Shown: positions 8,111 through 16,513 of the stretch, one piece after another
How the letters are laid out: every line of letters begins with the position of its first letter
How positions within the stretch are numbered: the stretch's first letter is position 1
From: Mesorhizobium amorphae CCNWGS0123
GTDB taxonomy: Bacteria; Pseudomonadota; Alphaproteobacteria; Rhizobiales; Rhizobiaceae
Direction of reading: 5' to 3'
Assembly: GCF_001686985.1 (NCBI RefSeq)
Contig: NZ_CP015318.1
Coordinates: forward strand, 5,888,001-5,952,000
DNA length: 64,000 nt
The notes under the pieces: generated by a model
What the model was told of the DNA's origin: nothing
Seen by the model: only the letters and a program-made list of their open reading frames with translations
Database searches by the model: none
Program-made: the position numbers and the translations under genes

Positions 8111-9196
8111 TTAGTTGCCCGCCATCAGCGCGGACCACTTCTCCTGCGCCACCTGGAAGTTCTCGACCCAGAACTTGATGTTTTGTTTGACGCCCTGCTT
8201 CTGGCGCTCGGGCGTGTTGGTCAGGAAGGCGGCGACGGAGGCATCAACCTTCGGCTGCGCCTCGTTGTTGATCGGCGTATACGAGGTCGTCTGCGTCAGT
8301 ACCTCCTGCGACTGCTTGCCGAGGTAAGCGTTGAGCAGCGCGTAAGCCGCGTCGGTGTCCTTGACGCCGACGGGAATGGTCATCTGATCCATCACCACCA
8401 GCCAGTCCTGCCAGGCCGGCGCGTATTTGGCACCGTTCTTGACCGCGGTCATGGCGCGGCCGGTCCACATCATCAGCATGTCAGCCTCGCCGGATTCGGC
8501 GAGCTGCTGTGATTCCGCGCCCGTCTTCCAGTAGATCGTGTCGGGGCCGAGCTTGCGGACCACATCGATCGCCTTGTCGATATCGGCAACCGTCATCGCC
8601 TTCGGATCGCCGCCGCCGACCTTGAGGGCCTGCTCCAGGAGACCGCCCGTGAAGTCGCCGGAGCCGTCGATGCCGCGCACGCCCGGGAACTTTGCGGTGT
8701 CGAAGAAGTCGGCCCAGGTCTTGGGCGGGTTATCCTTGTACTTCTCGGTGTTGTACATCAGCACGACGCCATAGTTCATCGCCGGCACCGAACAATCGCT
8801 GACCTGACCCTCAGGAATATGCGAGATGTCGAGCTTGGAGAAGTCGAGCTTCTGGAACAGCTTGCCGCAATAGACGTAGGGCGGGAAATCGGCGGTGTCG
8901 ACCACGTCCCAGGTCACATTGCCCGATTCCACCTGGGCCTGCAGCTTGGCGATCTCGGTCGGTCCGTCATTGAGCAAGGTGACGCCGGATTTGTCGACGA
9001 ACTCCTTCAGCGCGGCCACCTGGCCGTCCTGATAGATGCCGCCGAAGGAGACGAGCGTCAGGGTCTTGCCCTTGAGCGACCCCTCCTTGACCTCGCCCGC
9101 GACGGGCTTCTCCTGCGCGAACGCGGCGGTTGCCAGGGCACCAAGCACCACCATGGCGCCAAGACCCAAACCTTTCGTTTTCAGCATGACTGTCAT
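8111..9196 (-). CDS. Periplasmic solute-binding protein, PotD/PotF-like
   Basis: A 361-residue secreted protein with a Sec signal peptide (GLGAMVVLGALATAAFA, cleavage likely after AFA). The mature part begins KTLTLVSFGGIYQDGQVAALKEFVDKSG, the opening of the extracellular solute-binding family 1/8 used for polyamines and related cations. WDVVDTADF and the MNYGVVLMYNTEKY hinge region are also typical. An internal ATG three codons in (MLKTKG) is an alternative start. It precedes the permeases, so it is the receptor of the importer. The ligand is uncertain: polyamine, opine and amine compounds are all possible. Confidence 0.88.
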   Translation of the reverse strand: MTVMLKTKGLGLGAMVVLGALATAAFAQEKPVAGEVKEGSLKGKTLTLVSFGGIYQDGQVAALKEFVDKSGVTLLNDGPTEIAKLQAQVESGNVTWDVVDTADFPPYVYCGKLFQKLDFSKLDISHIPEGQVSDCSVPAMNYGVVLMYNTEKYKDNPPKTWADFFDTAKFPGVRGIDGSGDFTGGLLEQALKVGGGDPKAMTVADIDKAIDVVRKLGPDTIYWKTGAESQQLAESGEADMLMMWTGRAMTAVKNGAKYAPAWQDWLVVMDQMTIPVGVKDTDAAYALLNAYLGKQSQEVLTQTTSYTPINNEAQPKVDASVAAFLTNTPERQKQGVKQNIKFWVENFQVAQEKWSALMAGN

Positions 9197-9226
9197 TCTC
9201 CCATTGATGCCCGCGTTTGATCGGAC

Positions 9227-9895
9227 CTACCTGGCCACGAGCGGTTTCCAGGCCGTGTATTGGTCGAGTTCGGCGCGCGCCGAAGTCGGCGGCGCGATGA
9301 TCCACATCACTTCGGCGCGGCCGCTGCCGATGTTCTCGCTGCGATGCGGGGTCGACGTCGCGTATTCGATGCTGTCGCCTTCCTCCAGGACATGGCGCGC
9401 ATCGCCGAGAGAGACCTCGACAATGCCGCGCAGCACGACGAGCATCTCGTGCGCATCGCCATGCGTGTAGAGAGCCGAGCCGGTCGAGCCGCCGATGTCG
9501 AACTCCCCGACATAGACTTCCATGTCGCTCAACGGGGGACGCGAGAGCAGCATCTTGCGGCAGCCGTCGCTGGGCGGCAGGCTGGGCCGCTCGCTGCGTC
9601 GCAGAACCCCGTGGTTCGCGTTCGCGCTTTCCTCGAACAGCATCGCCACGCTGACCCCGAGTGCCGAGGCCATCTGGTTGAGCGAAGCCGTGCTGGCGCC
9701 GGTCAGGCCGCGTTCGAGCTGGCTGATGAAACTGGCGCTCGTCCCGGTCATCTCCGCGAGCTCGCGCAATGAGAGCCTGCGGCCGAGACGGAGGCTTTTG
9801 AGCCGCATGCCCAACACTTGATGAGCAAGCGTTGCGCCCGAAGCGGCGCCGCCATTCCTTGCCAGAGCTTTGTCTCGATCAGGCGTCTTGCCCAT
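9227..9895 (-). CDS. XRE-cupin transcriptional regulator (PuuR type), first gene of the transport-oxidase operon
   Basis: A 222-residue regulator. An XRE helix-turn-helix spans about residues 29-83 (LRELAEMTGTSASFISQLER is its recognition part). A small cupin domain follows at about 140-205 (THGDAHEMLVVLRGIVEVSL). E. coli PuuR, repressor of the putrescine catabolic operon, has the same architecture. A longer open frame starts upstream, but this ATG is preceded by GGGAGGAC, a strong ribosome site. It lies 30 bp before the binding-protein gene, so it is probably co-transcribed. A perfect inverted repeat directly upstream suggests autoregulation. Confidence 0.88.
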   Translation of the reverse strand: MGKTPDRDKALARNGGAASGATLAHQVLGMRLKSLRLGRRLSLRELAEMTGTSASFISQLERGLTGASTASLNQMASALGVSVAMLFEESANANHGVLRRSERPSLPPSDGCRKMLLSRPPLSDMEVYVGEFDIGGSTGSALYTHGDAHEMLVVLRGIVEVSLGDARHVLEEGDSIEYATSTPHRSENIGSGRAEVMWIIAPPTSARAELDQYTAWKPLVAR

Positions 9896-9924
9896 GCCGT
9901 CCTCCCAAACGTCACTTAACAGTT

Positions 9925-9955
9925 TGTACAGTACCACTGTACATCTGGCAAGCAA
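9925..9955 (-). promoter_or_regulatory. Promoter with overlapping operator palindrome of the regulator-ABC-oxidase operon
   Basis: Positions 9925-9943 hold TGTACAGTACCACTGTACA, a perfect 8-bp inverted repeat with a 3-bp spacer. On the minus strand a possible -35 (TTGCTT, 9950-9955) and -10 (TACTGT, 9928-9933) are 16 bp apart, so the palindrome would cover the promoter. That geometry fits repression by the XRE-cupin protein encoded 30 bp downstream. The promoter boxes are my reading and not a measured start site. Confidence 0.7.
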
Positions 9956-10066
9956 TGAAAACGGGCGAGGTCGAGCCGGGCTCGTCCGATGGGATGCCAA
10001 GCTTGCAAGCTTGAGTATGTCGGGCGGAGAAGCGGGCTGTCAGCCCGTCGGCACGGACGTGTCCAG

Positions 10067-11953
10067 CTAGCCCTCGCCCGACAGATCCCGCCGCGCCTTG
10101 TCGAGTTCTTCGGCATAGCGCCGCATCAGATGGCTTTCGGTCAAAAGCCCAAGCACGACGCGGTCGGCGAAATCCTCGACCACGGCCAGTTCCTCGGCGC
10201 CGGCGCGCTGGAAGGTTTCGGCCGCCGACTGGACGTTCATGGTCGGCACCAGAACCGCATCCTTGAACTGGGCAAGCGTCCGCACCGGCGTCTCGCCATC
10301 GGACAGTTCGCTGTGCAGTTCGGCCACGATCAGCACGCCGACATAGTGCCGGCCCTCGTCCACCGCGATGACGCGTTGCGCCGAGCCGAGCGGGATTTCC
10401 TTGCGGAAAGCGCCAAGCGTCGTCGAAGCGTCGATGGTGCGGACATCCTTGCGCATCATCGAGCCGACGGTGAGGCTGCGCATCCAGCCGACGTCGTGCG
10501 CGCTGCGGATTGTCTCGCCGCGCAGATGGAAGCGCCACGTCGAGAACGAGTAGCCGAAAGTTTCGCGGACCAGGATCGCCGACATGATCGAGGCCGCCAG
10601 CACGACGCCGGTCAGCGTCAGGTCGCGCGTCGATTCCAACGCCAGGAACGTCATGGTCAGCGGTCCACCGACGACGCCGACGGCAAGCGAGGTCATGCCG
10701 ACAACGGCGGCAACCGCCGGATCGATGCCGGTTGCCGGCGAGACGAAGGCCATCACCCCGGCGAAGATCTTGCCGAGCAGCGCACCGAGGAACAGCGAGG
10801 CGAAGAACAGGCCGCCGCGAAAGCCCGAGCCCAGCGAGATCGCCGACGCCGCCAGCTTCAGCACGAAGACGCTGGCGACGACGGCGATGCCGTAGTTCAT
10901 CGCGAACTCGCGATGCAGCGCGCCGTGGCCGCTGGACAGCACCTGCGGTGTGACCAGCCCCAGCAGCCCGACAAGGATGCCGCCGATGAAGGGCCGCAGC
11001 GAGGCGTCGATCGAGAGCCTGGCAAAGCCGCGCTCGATCAGGCTGACCAGATGCATGATGGCGATGGAAGCGGCACCGCCCAGAAGCCCGAGCAGCAGGA
11101 ACGGCAGGTACTGGCTGGCGGTGAGCGGCGGCAGGCCGGCGAGCTCCAGCGGAAAGGGCACGCCGCCAAAAACCTCGGCGGTTAGTGAGGCGCAGATCGC
11201 GGCGGTCATCACCGGCGCGACATTGGCGACTGAATAGATGCCGATGACCAGCTCGAACCCGTAGAAGGCCCCCGTCAGCGGTGCATCGAAGGCGGCGGCG
11301 ATCGCGCCTGCCGCGCCGCAGCCGACCAGGATACGCACGTCATTGCGACGCAGCCTCAAGGCCCGCGCCAGTCGCGACGCCAAGCCGGAGCCGACCTGCG
11401 TGTAGCCGGCCTCCAGTCCGACCGAAGCCCCGAAGCCGCTCGAGATGATCGTCTGCCCGGCGATGATGAAAGTGTCGGTGAGCGACATGCGTCCACCGTA
11501 AAGCGCGTTGGCCTCGATCGGATCGACCGGGGTGCGGAACTTTCGCTTCCGCAGCCAGACCACCGACAGACCGAGCAGGATGCCGCCGATCGCCGGGATC
11601 GCCGCCTGAACCGGGTCGGACAGGGAAAACATCGCCGACAGCCGACCGCCCGGCTGCACCCCGAACAACAGCCCATGCATGCCCTGCACCATCTGGCTCA
11701 TCGCCGTGACCAGCACGCCCGCCATCACGCCCACGACACCGGCCAGGACGACGATCACGATGCCGCGCGCCTCGAGCAGCGGGATCGATCTGATCAGCAC
11801 CGCGCGAAGCCGGCGGGCATAGACTTGAGGTTCGTTTCTGGAAAGCACCGGAACGGCTCGCCATAGAGCAAGAGGTGGAAGCTGCCGCCTGATACGCCCG
11901 GCGGCATTGCGTGACAACCGCAATGCCGATTGCTTGTGGCGCCATTTTGGCAC
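10067..11953 (-). CDS. ClC-family chloride/anion channel or transporter with C-terminal CBS pair
   Basis: About 628 residues. A ClC membrane core of ten or more helices spans roughly residues 60-450. A pair of CBS motifs follows (from MRKDVRTIDASTTLGAF to LTESHLMRRY). The ClC block normally written GREGP reads VGLEAGYTQ, keeping the gating glutamate position, and the GxFxP block reads FRGGLFFASLFLG, so the selectivity motifs are diverged. The frame opens at GTG. Several in-frame GTG codons lie before the first helix, so the true start is uncertain by up to about 45 residues. It runs in the same direction as the operon on its left and is separate from it. Confidence 0.83.
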   Translation of the reverse strand: MPKWRHKQSALRLSRNAAGRIRRQLPPLALWRAVPVLSRNEPQVYARRLRAVLIRSIPLLEARGIVIVVLAGVVGVMAGVLVTAMSQMVQGMHGLLFGVQPGGRLSAMFSLSDPVQAAIPAIGGILLGLSVVWLRKRKFRTPVDPIEANALYGGRMSLTDTFIIAGQTIISSGFGASVGLEAGYTQVGSGLASRLARALRLRRNDVRILVGCGAAGAIAAAFDAPLTGAFYGFELVIGIYSVANVAPVMTAAICASLTAEVFGGVPFPLELAGLPPLTASQYLPFLLLGLLGGAASIAIMHLVSLIERGFARLSIDASLRPFIGGILVGLLGLVTPQVLSSGHGALHREFAMNYGIAVVASVFVLKLAASAISLGSGFRGGLFFASLFLGALLGKIFAGVMAFVSPATGIDPAVAAVVGMTSLAVGVVGGPLTMTFLALESTRDLTLTGVVLAASIMSAILVRETFGYSFSTWRFHLRGETIRSAHDVGWMRSLTVGSMMRKDVRTIDASTTLGAFRKEIPLGSAQRVIAVDEGRHYVGVLIVAELHSELSDGETPVRTLAQFKDAVLVPTMNVQSAAETFQRAGAEELAVVEDFADRVVLGLLTESHLMRRYAEELDKARRDLSGEG

Positions 11954-12029
11954 CGGCGCGGCATCCTTTTCCCACCCCAGCGAAGCTCAGCCGCGCGGGG
12001 CCGGCATCACCGAGACTGTCTTCGATCGA

Positions 12030-12329
12030 TCAGGTCGGCTTGGCATCGCCCGCTTCGTAGAGCATCAGATTGCGATCGCCGATGCCGAGCGTCGCCCAGC
12101 TTGCACGCCAGTCCGCGATATGCGCCGACCTGAAATGCGCGTCGAGCACGGCGCGGTCGCTCCAGACTTCGGAGACGTGGATAAGCCCTGCATCGAGGAC
12201 ATCCTGCGCATAGGAATATTCGATGCAGCCGGGCTCTGCGCGGCTGGCGGAGATCATCCGCTGCATCGCCGGTCTTGCCTCAGCGAGCTTGTCCGGCGGC
12301 AAACGGACCGTGCCGATGATCAGGAGCAT
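12030..12329 (-). CDS. Antibiotic biosynthesis monooxygenase (ABM) domain protein
   Basis: A 99-residue single ABM/YgiN-type ferredoxin-like domain, with the blocks [33 protein letters not shown] and [21 protein letters not shown]. Such proteins are small dimers. Some oxidise quinol-like substrates, many have no known substrate. The ATG chosen follows GAAGGGAA; a longer frame begins 12 codons upstream without a better ribosome site. It diverges from flhA with about 100 bp between them. Confidence 0.8.
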   Translation of the reverse strand: MLLIIGTVRLPPDKLAEARPAMQRMISASRAEPGCIEYSYAQDVLDAGLIHVSEVWSDRAVLDAHFRSAHIADWRASWATLGIGDRNLMLYEAGDAKPT

Positions 12330-12436
12330 GCGATTCCCTTCTTCTCTCAGGGCGCATTCTCCCACCCTCGCGCAAGCTTGGCCAGCTAGGCTTACAAGGC
12401 TGTCGCGCGCGGCAGGCTTATGATTTGAGGACGATT

Positions 12437-14524
12437 ATGGCGATCAGCGAAAGCATTGCAGCCGGCACCGTTGCCAAGAACGGCCGCGATGTCTTTTTCG
12501 CGATCGGCATCGTCATCATCCTGGCCGTGCTGTTCCTGCCGATCCCGGCCTTCCTCATCGATATCGGCCTTGCCTTCTCGATCGCGCTGTCGGTGCTGAT
12601 CCTGATGGTGGCGCTGTGGATCCAGCGCCCGCTCGATTTCTCGTCCTTCCCGACCGTGCTCCTGATCGCCACCATGCTCAGGCTGTCGCTCAACATCGCC
12701 ACCACGCGCATGATCCTGTCGCATGGCAACGAGGGCACCCATGCCGCCGGCTACGTGATTGCCGGCTTCTCCAGGCTGGTGATGGCCAGCGACTTCGTCA
12801 TCGGCCTCATCGTCTTCCTGATCCTGATCGTGGTGAACTTCATCGTCATCACCAAGGGCGCCACCCGTATCGCTGAAGTCGGCGCGCGCTTCACCCTCGA
12901 CGCCATTCCCGGCAAGCAGATGTCGATCGATGCCGACCTTTCCGCCGGCATGATCGACGAAAAGACGGCGCAGCTGCGCCGCCGCGAACTGGAGGAGGAA
13001 TCCTCCTTCTTCGGTTCGATGGACGGCGCCTCGAAATTCGTCCGCGGCGATGCCATCGCCGGCCTCATCATCACCGCCATCAATATCGTCGGCGGCATCG
13101 CCATCGGCTACATCCGCCACGACATGGGCATGGGCCAGGCCGCCGACGTGTTCATCAAGCTGTCTGTCGGCGACGGCCTCGTCACCCAGATCCCGGCACT
13201 CATCGTCTCGCTCGCCGCCGGCCTTCTGGTCTCCAAGGGCGGCACGCGAGGCTCGACCAACCAGGCGGTGTTCGGCCAACTCGGCGCCCATCCGCGCGCG
13301 CTCTACGTCGCGGCGTCGCTGCTCGTCATTCTGGGTCTGATGCCCGGCCTGCCGCTGTTCCCGTTCTTTGCTCTTGCCGGCGGCATGGCCGGTCTCGGCT
13401 ACATCATCCCGCTGCGCCACAACCGCGCCGTCGCAGCCGCCGAAGCGGTGAAGAACCAGGAAAAGGCGAACAAGGCCGAGGAAGAGAAGAACTCGGTCAA
13501 GGCGTCGCTGGCCACCGCCGAGATCGAGCTCTTGATCGGCAAGCAGCTTTCGACAAGGCTGCTGGTGTCGCATCAGGAACTGGTCTTCCGCATGGGCAAG
13601 ATGCGCAAGAAGTTCGCCACGCAATACGGCTTCGTCGTGCCGGAAGTGCGCGTCGCCGACGACTTCGCCATTCCGCCGAAGAGCTACCAGATCAAGGTCC
13701 ACGGCACCGTGGTCGCCGAATACCAGATGCGCGTTGGCGAAATCATGGTGCTGCTCGGCACCCGCGACGTGCCGGAACTTCCCGGCGAGGAGATCCGCGA
13801 GCCGGCCTTCGGCATGCGCGCCTTCTCGGTGCTCGAAACCTTCGCCGAGGATTTGAAGCGCGAGAACTACACCTTCGCCGACAACATGTCGGTGCTGCTC
13901 ACCCACCTCTCCGAGGTCATCCGCAACAACCTGCCGCAGCTTCTGTCCTACAAGGACATGAAGGCGCTGCTCGAACGCCAGGACCCCGAATACCGCAAGC
14001 TCGCCGACGAGATCTGCACCACGCATATTTCCTATCCGGGTCTGCAGGCGGTGCTGAAGCTCTTGCTGGCCGAACGCGTCTCGATCCGCAATCTGCACCT
14101 GATCATCGAGGCGATCGCCGAGATCGCTCCGCATGTGCGCCGCACCGAGCAGATCGTCGAGCATGTCCGCATCCGCATGGCGCAGCAGATCTGTGGCGAC
14201 CTCTCCGAAGGCGGCGTGCTCAAGGTTCTGCGCCTCGGCAACCGCTGGGACCTCGCCTTCCACCAGAGCCTCAAGCGCGACGCCAAGGGCGAGGTGCGCG
14301 AATTCGACATCGACCCGCGCCAGCTCGAGGAATTCGGCCAGGACGCGACCAAGGCGATCCGCAAGCATCTCGAGGCAGGCGAGCGCTTCGTCCTCGTCAC
14401 CGCGCCGGATGCGCGTCCCTATGTGCGCATGATCATCGAGCGCCTGTTCACCACGCTACCGGTGCTCAGCCACGTCGAAATCGCCAAGGGCGTCGAGATC
14501 AAGGTGCTCGGGACCATATCGTGA
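12437..14524 (+). CDS. flhA: FlhA flagellar export apparatus membrane protein
   Basis: A 695-residue FHIPEP-family protein. The N-terminal half contains about eight membrane helices and the family blocks [17 protein letters not shown]-like [32 protein letters not shown]-like [17 protein letters not shown] and [14 protein letters not shown]. The C-terminal half, from about residue 350, is the cytoplasmic docking domain for export chaperones. The ATG is preceded by TTGAGGACG, a good ribosome site; a TTG four codons earlier is in frame. The stop overlaps the fliR start. It resumes the flagellar gene order broken after fliQ. Confidence 0.96.
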   Translation: MAISESIAAGTVAKNGRDVFFAIGIVIILAVLFLPIPAFLIDIGLAFSIALSVLILMVALWIQRPLDFSSFPTVLLIATMLRLSLNIATTRMILSHGNEGTHAAGYVIAGFSRLVMASDFVIGLIVFLILIVVNFIVITKGATRIAEVGARFTLDAIPGKQMSIDADLSAGMIDEKTAQLRRRELEEESSFFGSMDGASKFVRGDAIAGLIITAINIVGGIAIGYIRHDMGMGQAADVFIKLSVGDGLVTQIPALIVSLAAGLLVSKGGTRGSTNQAVFGQLGAHPRALYVAASLLVILGLMPGLPLFPFFALAGGMAGLGYIIPLRHNRAVAAAEAVKNQEKANKAEEEKNSVKASLATAEIELLIGKQLSTRLLVSHQELVFRMGKMRKKFATQYGFVVPEVRVADDFAIPPKSYQIKVHGTVVAEYQMRVGEIMVLLGTRDVPELPGEEIREPAFGMRAFSVLETFAEDLKRENYTFADNMSVLLTHLSEVIRNNLPQLLSYKDMKALLERQDPEYRKLADEICTTHISYPGLQAVLKLLLAERVSIRNLHLIIEAIAEIAPHVRRTEQIVEHVRIRMAQQICGDLSEGGVLKVLRLGNRWDLAFHQSLKRDAKGEVREFDIDPRQLEEFGQDATKAIRKHLEAGERFVLVTAPDARPYVRMIIERLFTTLPVLSHVEIAKGVEIKVLGTIS

Positions 14525-15273
14525 GCGCGCTCTCGCAAGGCGTCGTCATCGCCGCCTTCCTCGCCTTCTGCCGCATCGGCGCCTGCTTCATGCTGATGCC
14601 CGGCCTGTCCAGCGCCCGCGTGCCGATCCAGGTCCGGCTGTTCGTGGCGGTGGCCGCCACCGGCGGCCTGCTCGCCTTCCTCTGGGACCGCATCTATCCG
14701 TTCGTCGATCCGCGTCCGCAGATCCTGGCGCCGATGATCGTCTCGGAATTGCTGGTCGGCGGACTGATCGGCGCCATGACGAGGCTCTACATGGAGGCGC
14801 TGCGTTTCATGGGCTCGGCCATCGCCATGCTGATCGGTTATGGCGGCACCGGCGGGCCGGCCATCGAGGAGGCCGAGCCGCAGGCGGCGCTAGCGGCTAT
14901 CATCTCGTTTTCGGCGCTGCTTTTGCTGTTCGTCTTCGATTTCGACCATGAGATCGTGCGGGCGCTGGTCGCCTCCTACACGGTCGCGCCGGTCAATGTC
15001 TTCTTCAATCCGCAGGCGGCCCTGGTCGATCTCACCGACACCGTGTCGGACGCCTTCTTCCTGGTCATCCGCCTCGGCAGCCCCTTCGTCGCCTATGCCA
15101 TTCTCGTCAATCTGACGATCGGCTTCGTCAACAAGCTGACGCCGCAGATCCCGGTCTATTTCATTTCGCTGCCCTTCGTCATTGCCGGCGGGCTGATCAT
15201 CTTCTATTTCGCCATCGGCACCATGCTGTCGCTGTTCGTCGACGGTTTTGTCGACCTGACGCTCGCGCGGTAG
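14521..15273 (+). CDS. fliR: FliR flagellar export gate protein
   Basis: A 250-residue membrane protein with about six hydrophobic helices and FliR-family blocks ([26 protein letters not shown], then [24 protein letters not shown]-like segments). FliR completes the FliPQR gate at the base of the flagellum. It starts at GTG inside the flhA stop (GTGA), so it is translationally coupled to flhA. Confidence 0.94.
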   Translation: MSALSQGVVIAAFLAFCRIGACFMLMPGLSSARVPIQVRLFVAVAATGGLLAFLWDRIYPFVDPRPQILAPMIVSELLVGGLIGAMTRLYMEALRFMGSAIAMLIGYGGTGGPAIEEAEPQAALAAIISFSALLLLFVFDFDHEIVRALVASYTVAPVNVFFNPQAALVDLTDTVSDAFFLVIRLGSPFVAYAILVNLTIGFVNKLTPQIPVYFISLPFVIAGGLIIFYFAIGTMLSLFVDGFVDLTLAR

Positions 15274-15277
15274 GCAG

Positions 15278-15661
15278 ATGACCACACGCAAGGACCGCCT
15301 CAGGAAACTGGTCAAGGTGCAGGAGCAGCTGAAGGCGCTGCACGAAACCCGTCACGCGACATTCCTGACAACCGCCGCGGCCGCCGAAGCCGAAGCCAGG
15401 GAACTGGTCGAGCGTTTCGACGCCGACCGGTCGCTCGCCGGCCTGTTTCCCGACCTCTACCATCGCCGCATCGCCAACGCGCTGGTTCGCCAGGAGGCGA
15501 GCCTGGAAAGCGCCATGCGGGAGGCCGCGCTGATCGCCACGGCGACCGCGCGCACCAACATGGTCGAGCGGGCCTACAAGGACGTGCGCCGCCGCGACGA
15601 GCGCGAACGCTCCGACCGCGAACGCCTCGACCTGATCGCGCAGAAGCGGGCACACGAGTAG
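15278..15661 (+). CDS. Small coiled-coil protein downstream of fliR, FliJ-like in form
   Basis: A 127-residue, highly charged, almost fully helical protein beginning five bases after the fliR stop and surely in the same operon. It has heptad-like runs throughout (KLVKVQEQLKALHETRHATF, then RRRDERERSDRERLDLIAQK), no membrane segment and no signal peptide. Size, charge and position resemble the FliJ class of flagellar export chaperones. I see no decisive sequence motif, so the FliJ-like label rests on context and shape. Confidence 0.72.
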   Translation: MTTRKDRLRKLVKVQEQLKALHETRHATFLTTAAAAEAEARELVERFDADRSLAGLFPDLYHRRIANALVRQEASLESAMREAALIATATARTNMVERAYKDVRRRDERERSDRERLDLIAQKRAHE

Positions 15662-15703
15662 CTGTGGAATTCTGCGTGGGGTTGAACTTCGAGCTGAGAA
15701 GCC

Positions 15704-16297
15704 TCAGCCTCCCGTTGCGGTCGTCTTGACCGGCTTGGCGCCGCCGATCCGCTCCCAGAGTTTGCCATTCCCCTGCGCCTGTCGGGCGAAGTAGCTGTAG
15801 GGAGTGCTCGACCAGTCACGGACGGAGTTCGTGAGATTGTCCAGCACCAGGTCGCCCTCGCTGGTGCGCACCGTCAGCACCGTGTGCCCATCGCCGCCAT
15901 AGCTTGCCACCGTCAACAGGAGCGCCGAAGCCGGCCAGCCGCGCCTCATCAGCTCACGTTTCTTCAAGATCGCGATATCCTCGCAATCGCCAGAGACGGT
16001 CGCCACGCGCCAGTCGTCGTCCTTGCCGACAGCGACACGATCGCTGAGTTCCGTGACGCGTGAATTGACCGATTGGTTCACCTGCTTCAATTCCGAGCTG
16101 AGCTTGGGCTGCAGGGCGACGACCTTCTTTCCGCCGGCCGTGCTGCACAGGCTGGGTTGCCGGCTACAGAACGAATAGAAGGCGGGCGGTGCGAACGCCT
16201 TGCCTTTGGTTTCCATGGTCGTCCCTGCCTGCGCAGCAAACGGGCAGGCAAACGACAGCAAAAATGCGATCAGCGCGACATCGCGTTTCACGATCAA
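15704..16297 (-). CDS. Secreted bacterial transglutaminase-like cysteine peptidase (BTLCP, peptidase C93)
   Basis: A 197-residue exported protein with a signal peptide (ALIAFLLSFACPFAAQA, cleaved after AQA). The papain-like triad of the BTLCP family is visible: Cys in SGDCEDIAILKKREL, His in GDGHTVLTV and Asp in LVLDNL. Relatives such as LapG cleave periplasmic adhesins or act on envelope proteins. No LapD partner or target adhesin is seen nearby. It converges with the fliR transcript, inside a flagellar region. Confidence 0.85.
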   Translation of the reverse strand: MIVKRDVALIAFLLSFACPFAAQAGTTMETKGKAFAPPAFYSFCSRQPSLCSTAGGKKVVALQPKLSSELKQVNQSVNSRVTELSDRVAVGKDDDWRVATVSGDCEDIAILKKRELMRRGWPASALLLTVASYGGDGHTVLTVRTSEGDLVLDNLTNSVRDWSSTPYSYFARQAQGNGKLWERIGGAKPVKTTATGG

Positions 16298-16339
16298 CGT
16301 CTCCGGTGCATGGATTTGAGGATGAGCGGGGCGGGTTAA

Positions 16340-16361
16340 TGAGCGGTTTCTAAACTGCTCA
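16340..16361. terminator. Hairpin between BTLCP and the regulator-hydrolase gene
   Basis: TGAGCGGTTT and AAACTGCTCA form a nearly perfect stem with one G-T pair. It lies downstream of the leftward hydrolase gene and upstream of the BTLCP start, where a terminator is expected, but no convincing U-tract follows. Confidence 0.35.
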
Positions 16362-16513
16362 ATTTGGTCCCAAACGAGGCAGTCTCGTTAACAGATTAAT
16401 ACTTTGTAAAATAAGACTTGAGGTTATCGGCATGCGGCCAGCGTACTTCCAGAAGAGGCCGCAAGGGGCACGCGGAAATCGGATCTGCCCAATCTGCTCT
16501 GAAATTGACCTTC

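Noticed and set aside
12392-14368. Long open frame antisense to flhA (about 658 codons)
   Set aside because: It lies exactly opposite a clear FlhA gene and is rich in Asp, His, Arg and Gly, as antisense frames in GC-rich DNA are. No domain or ribosome site.
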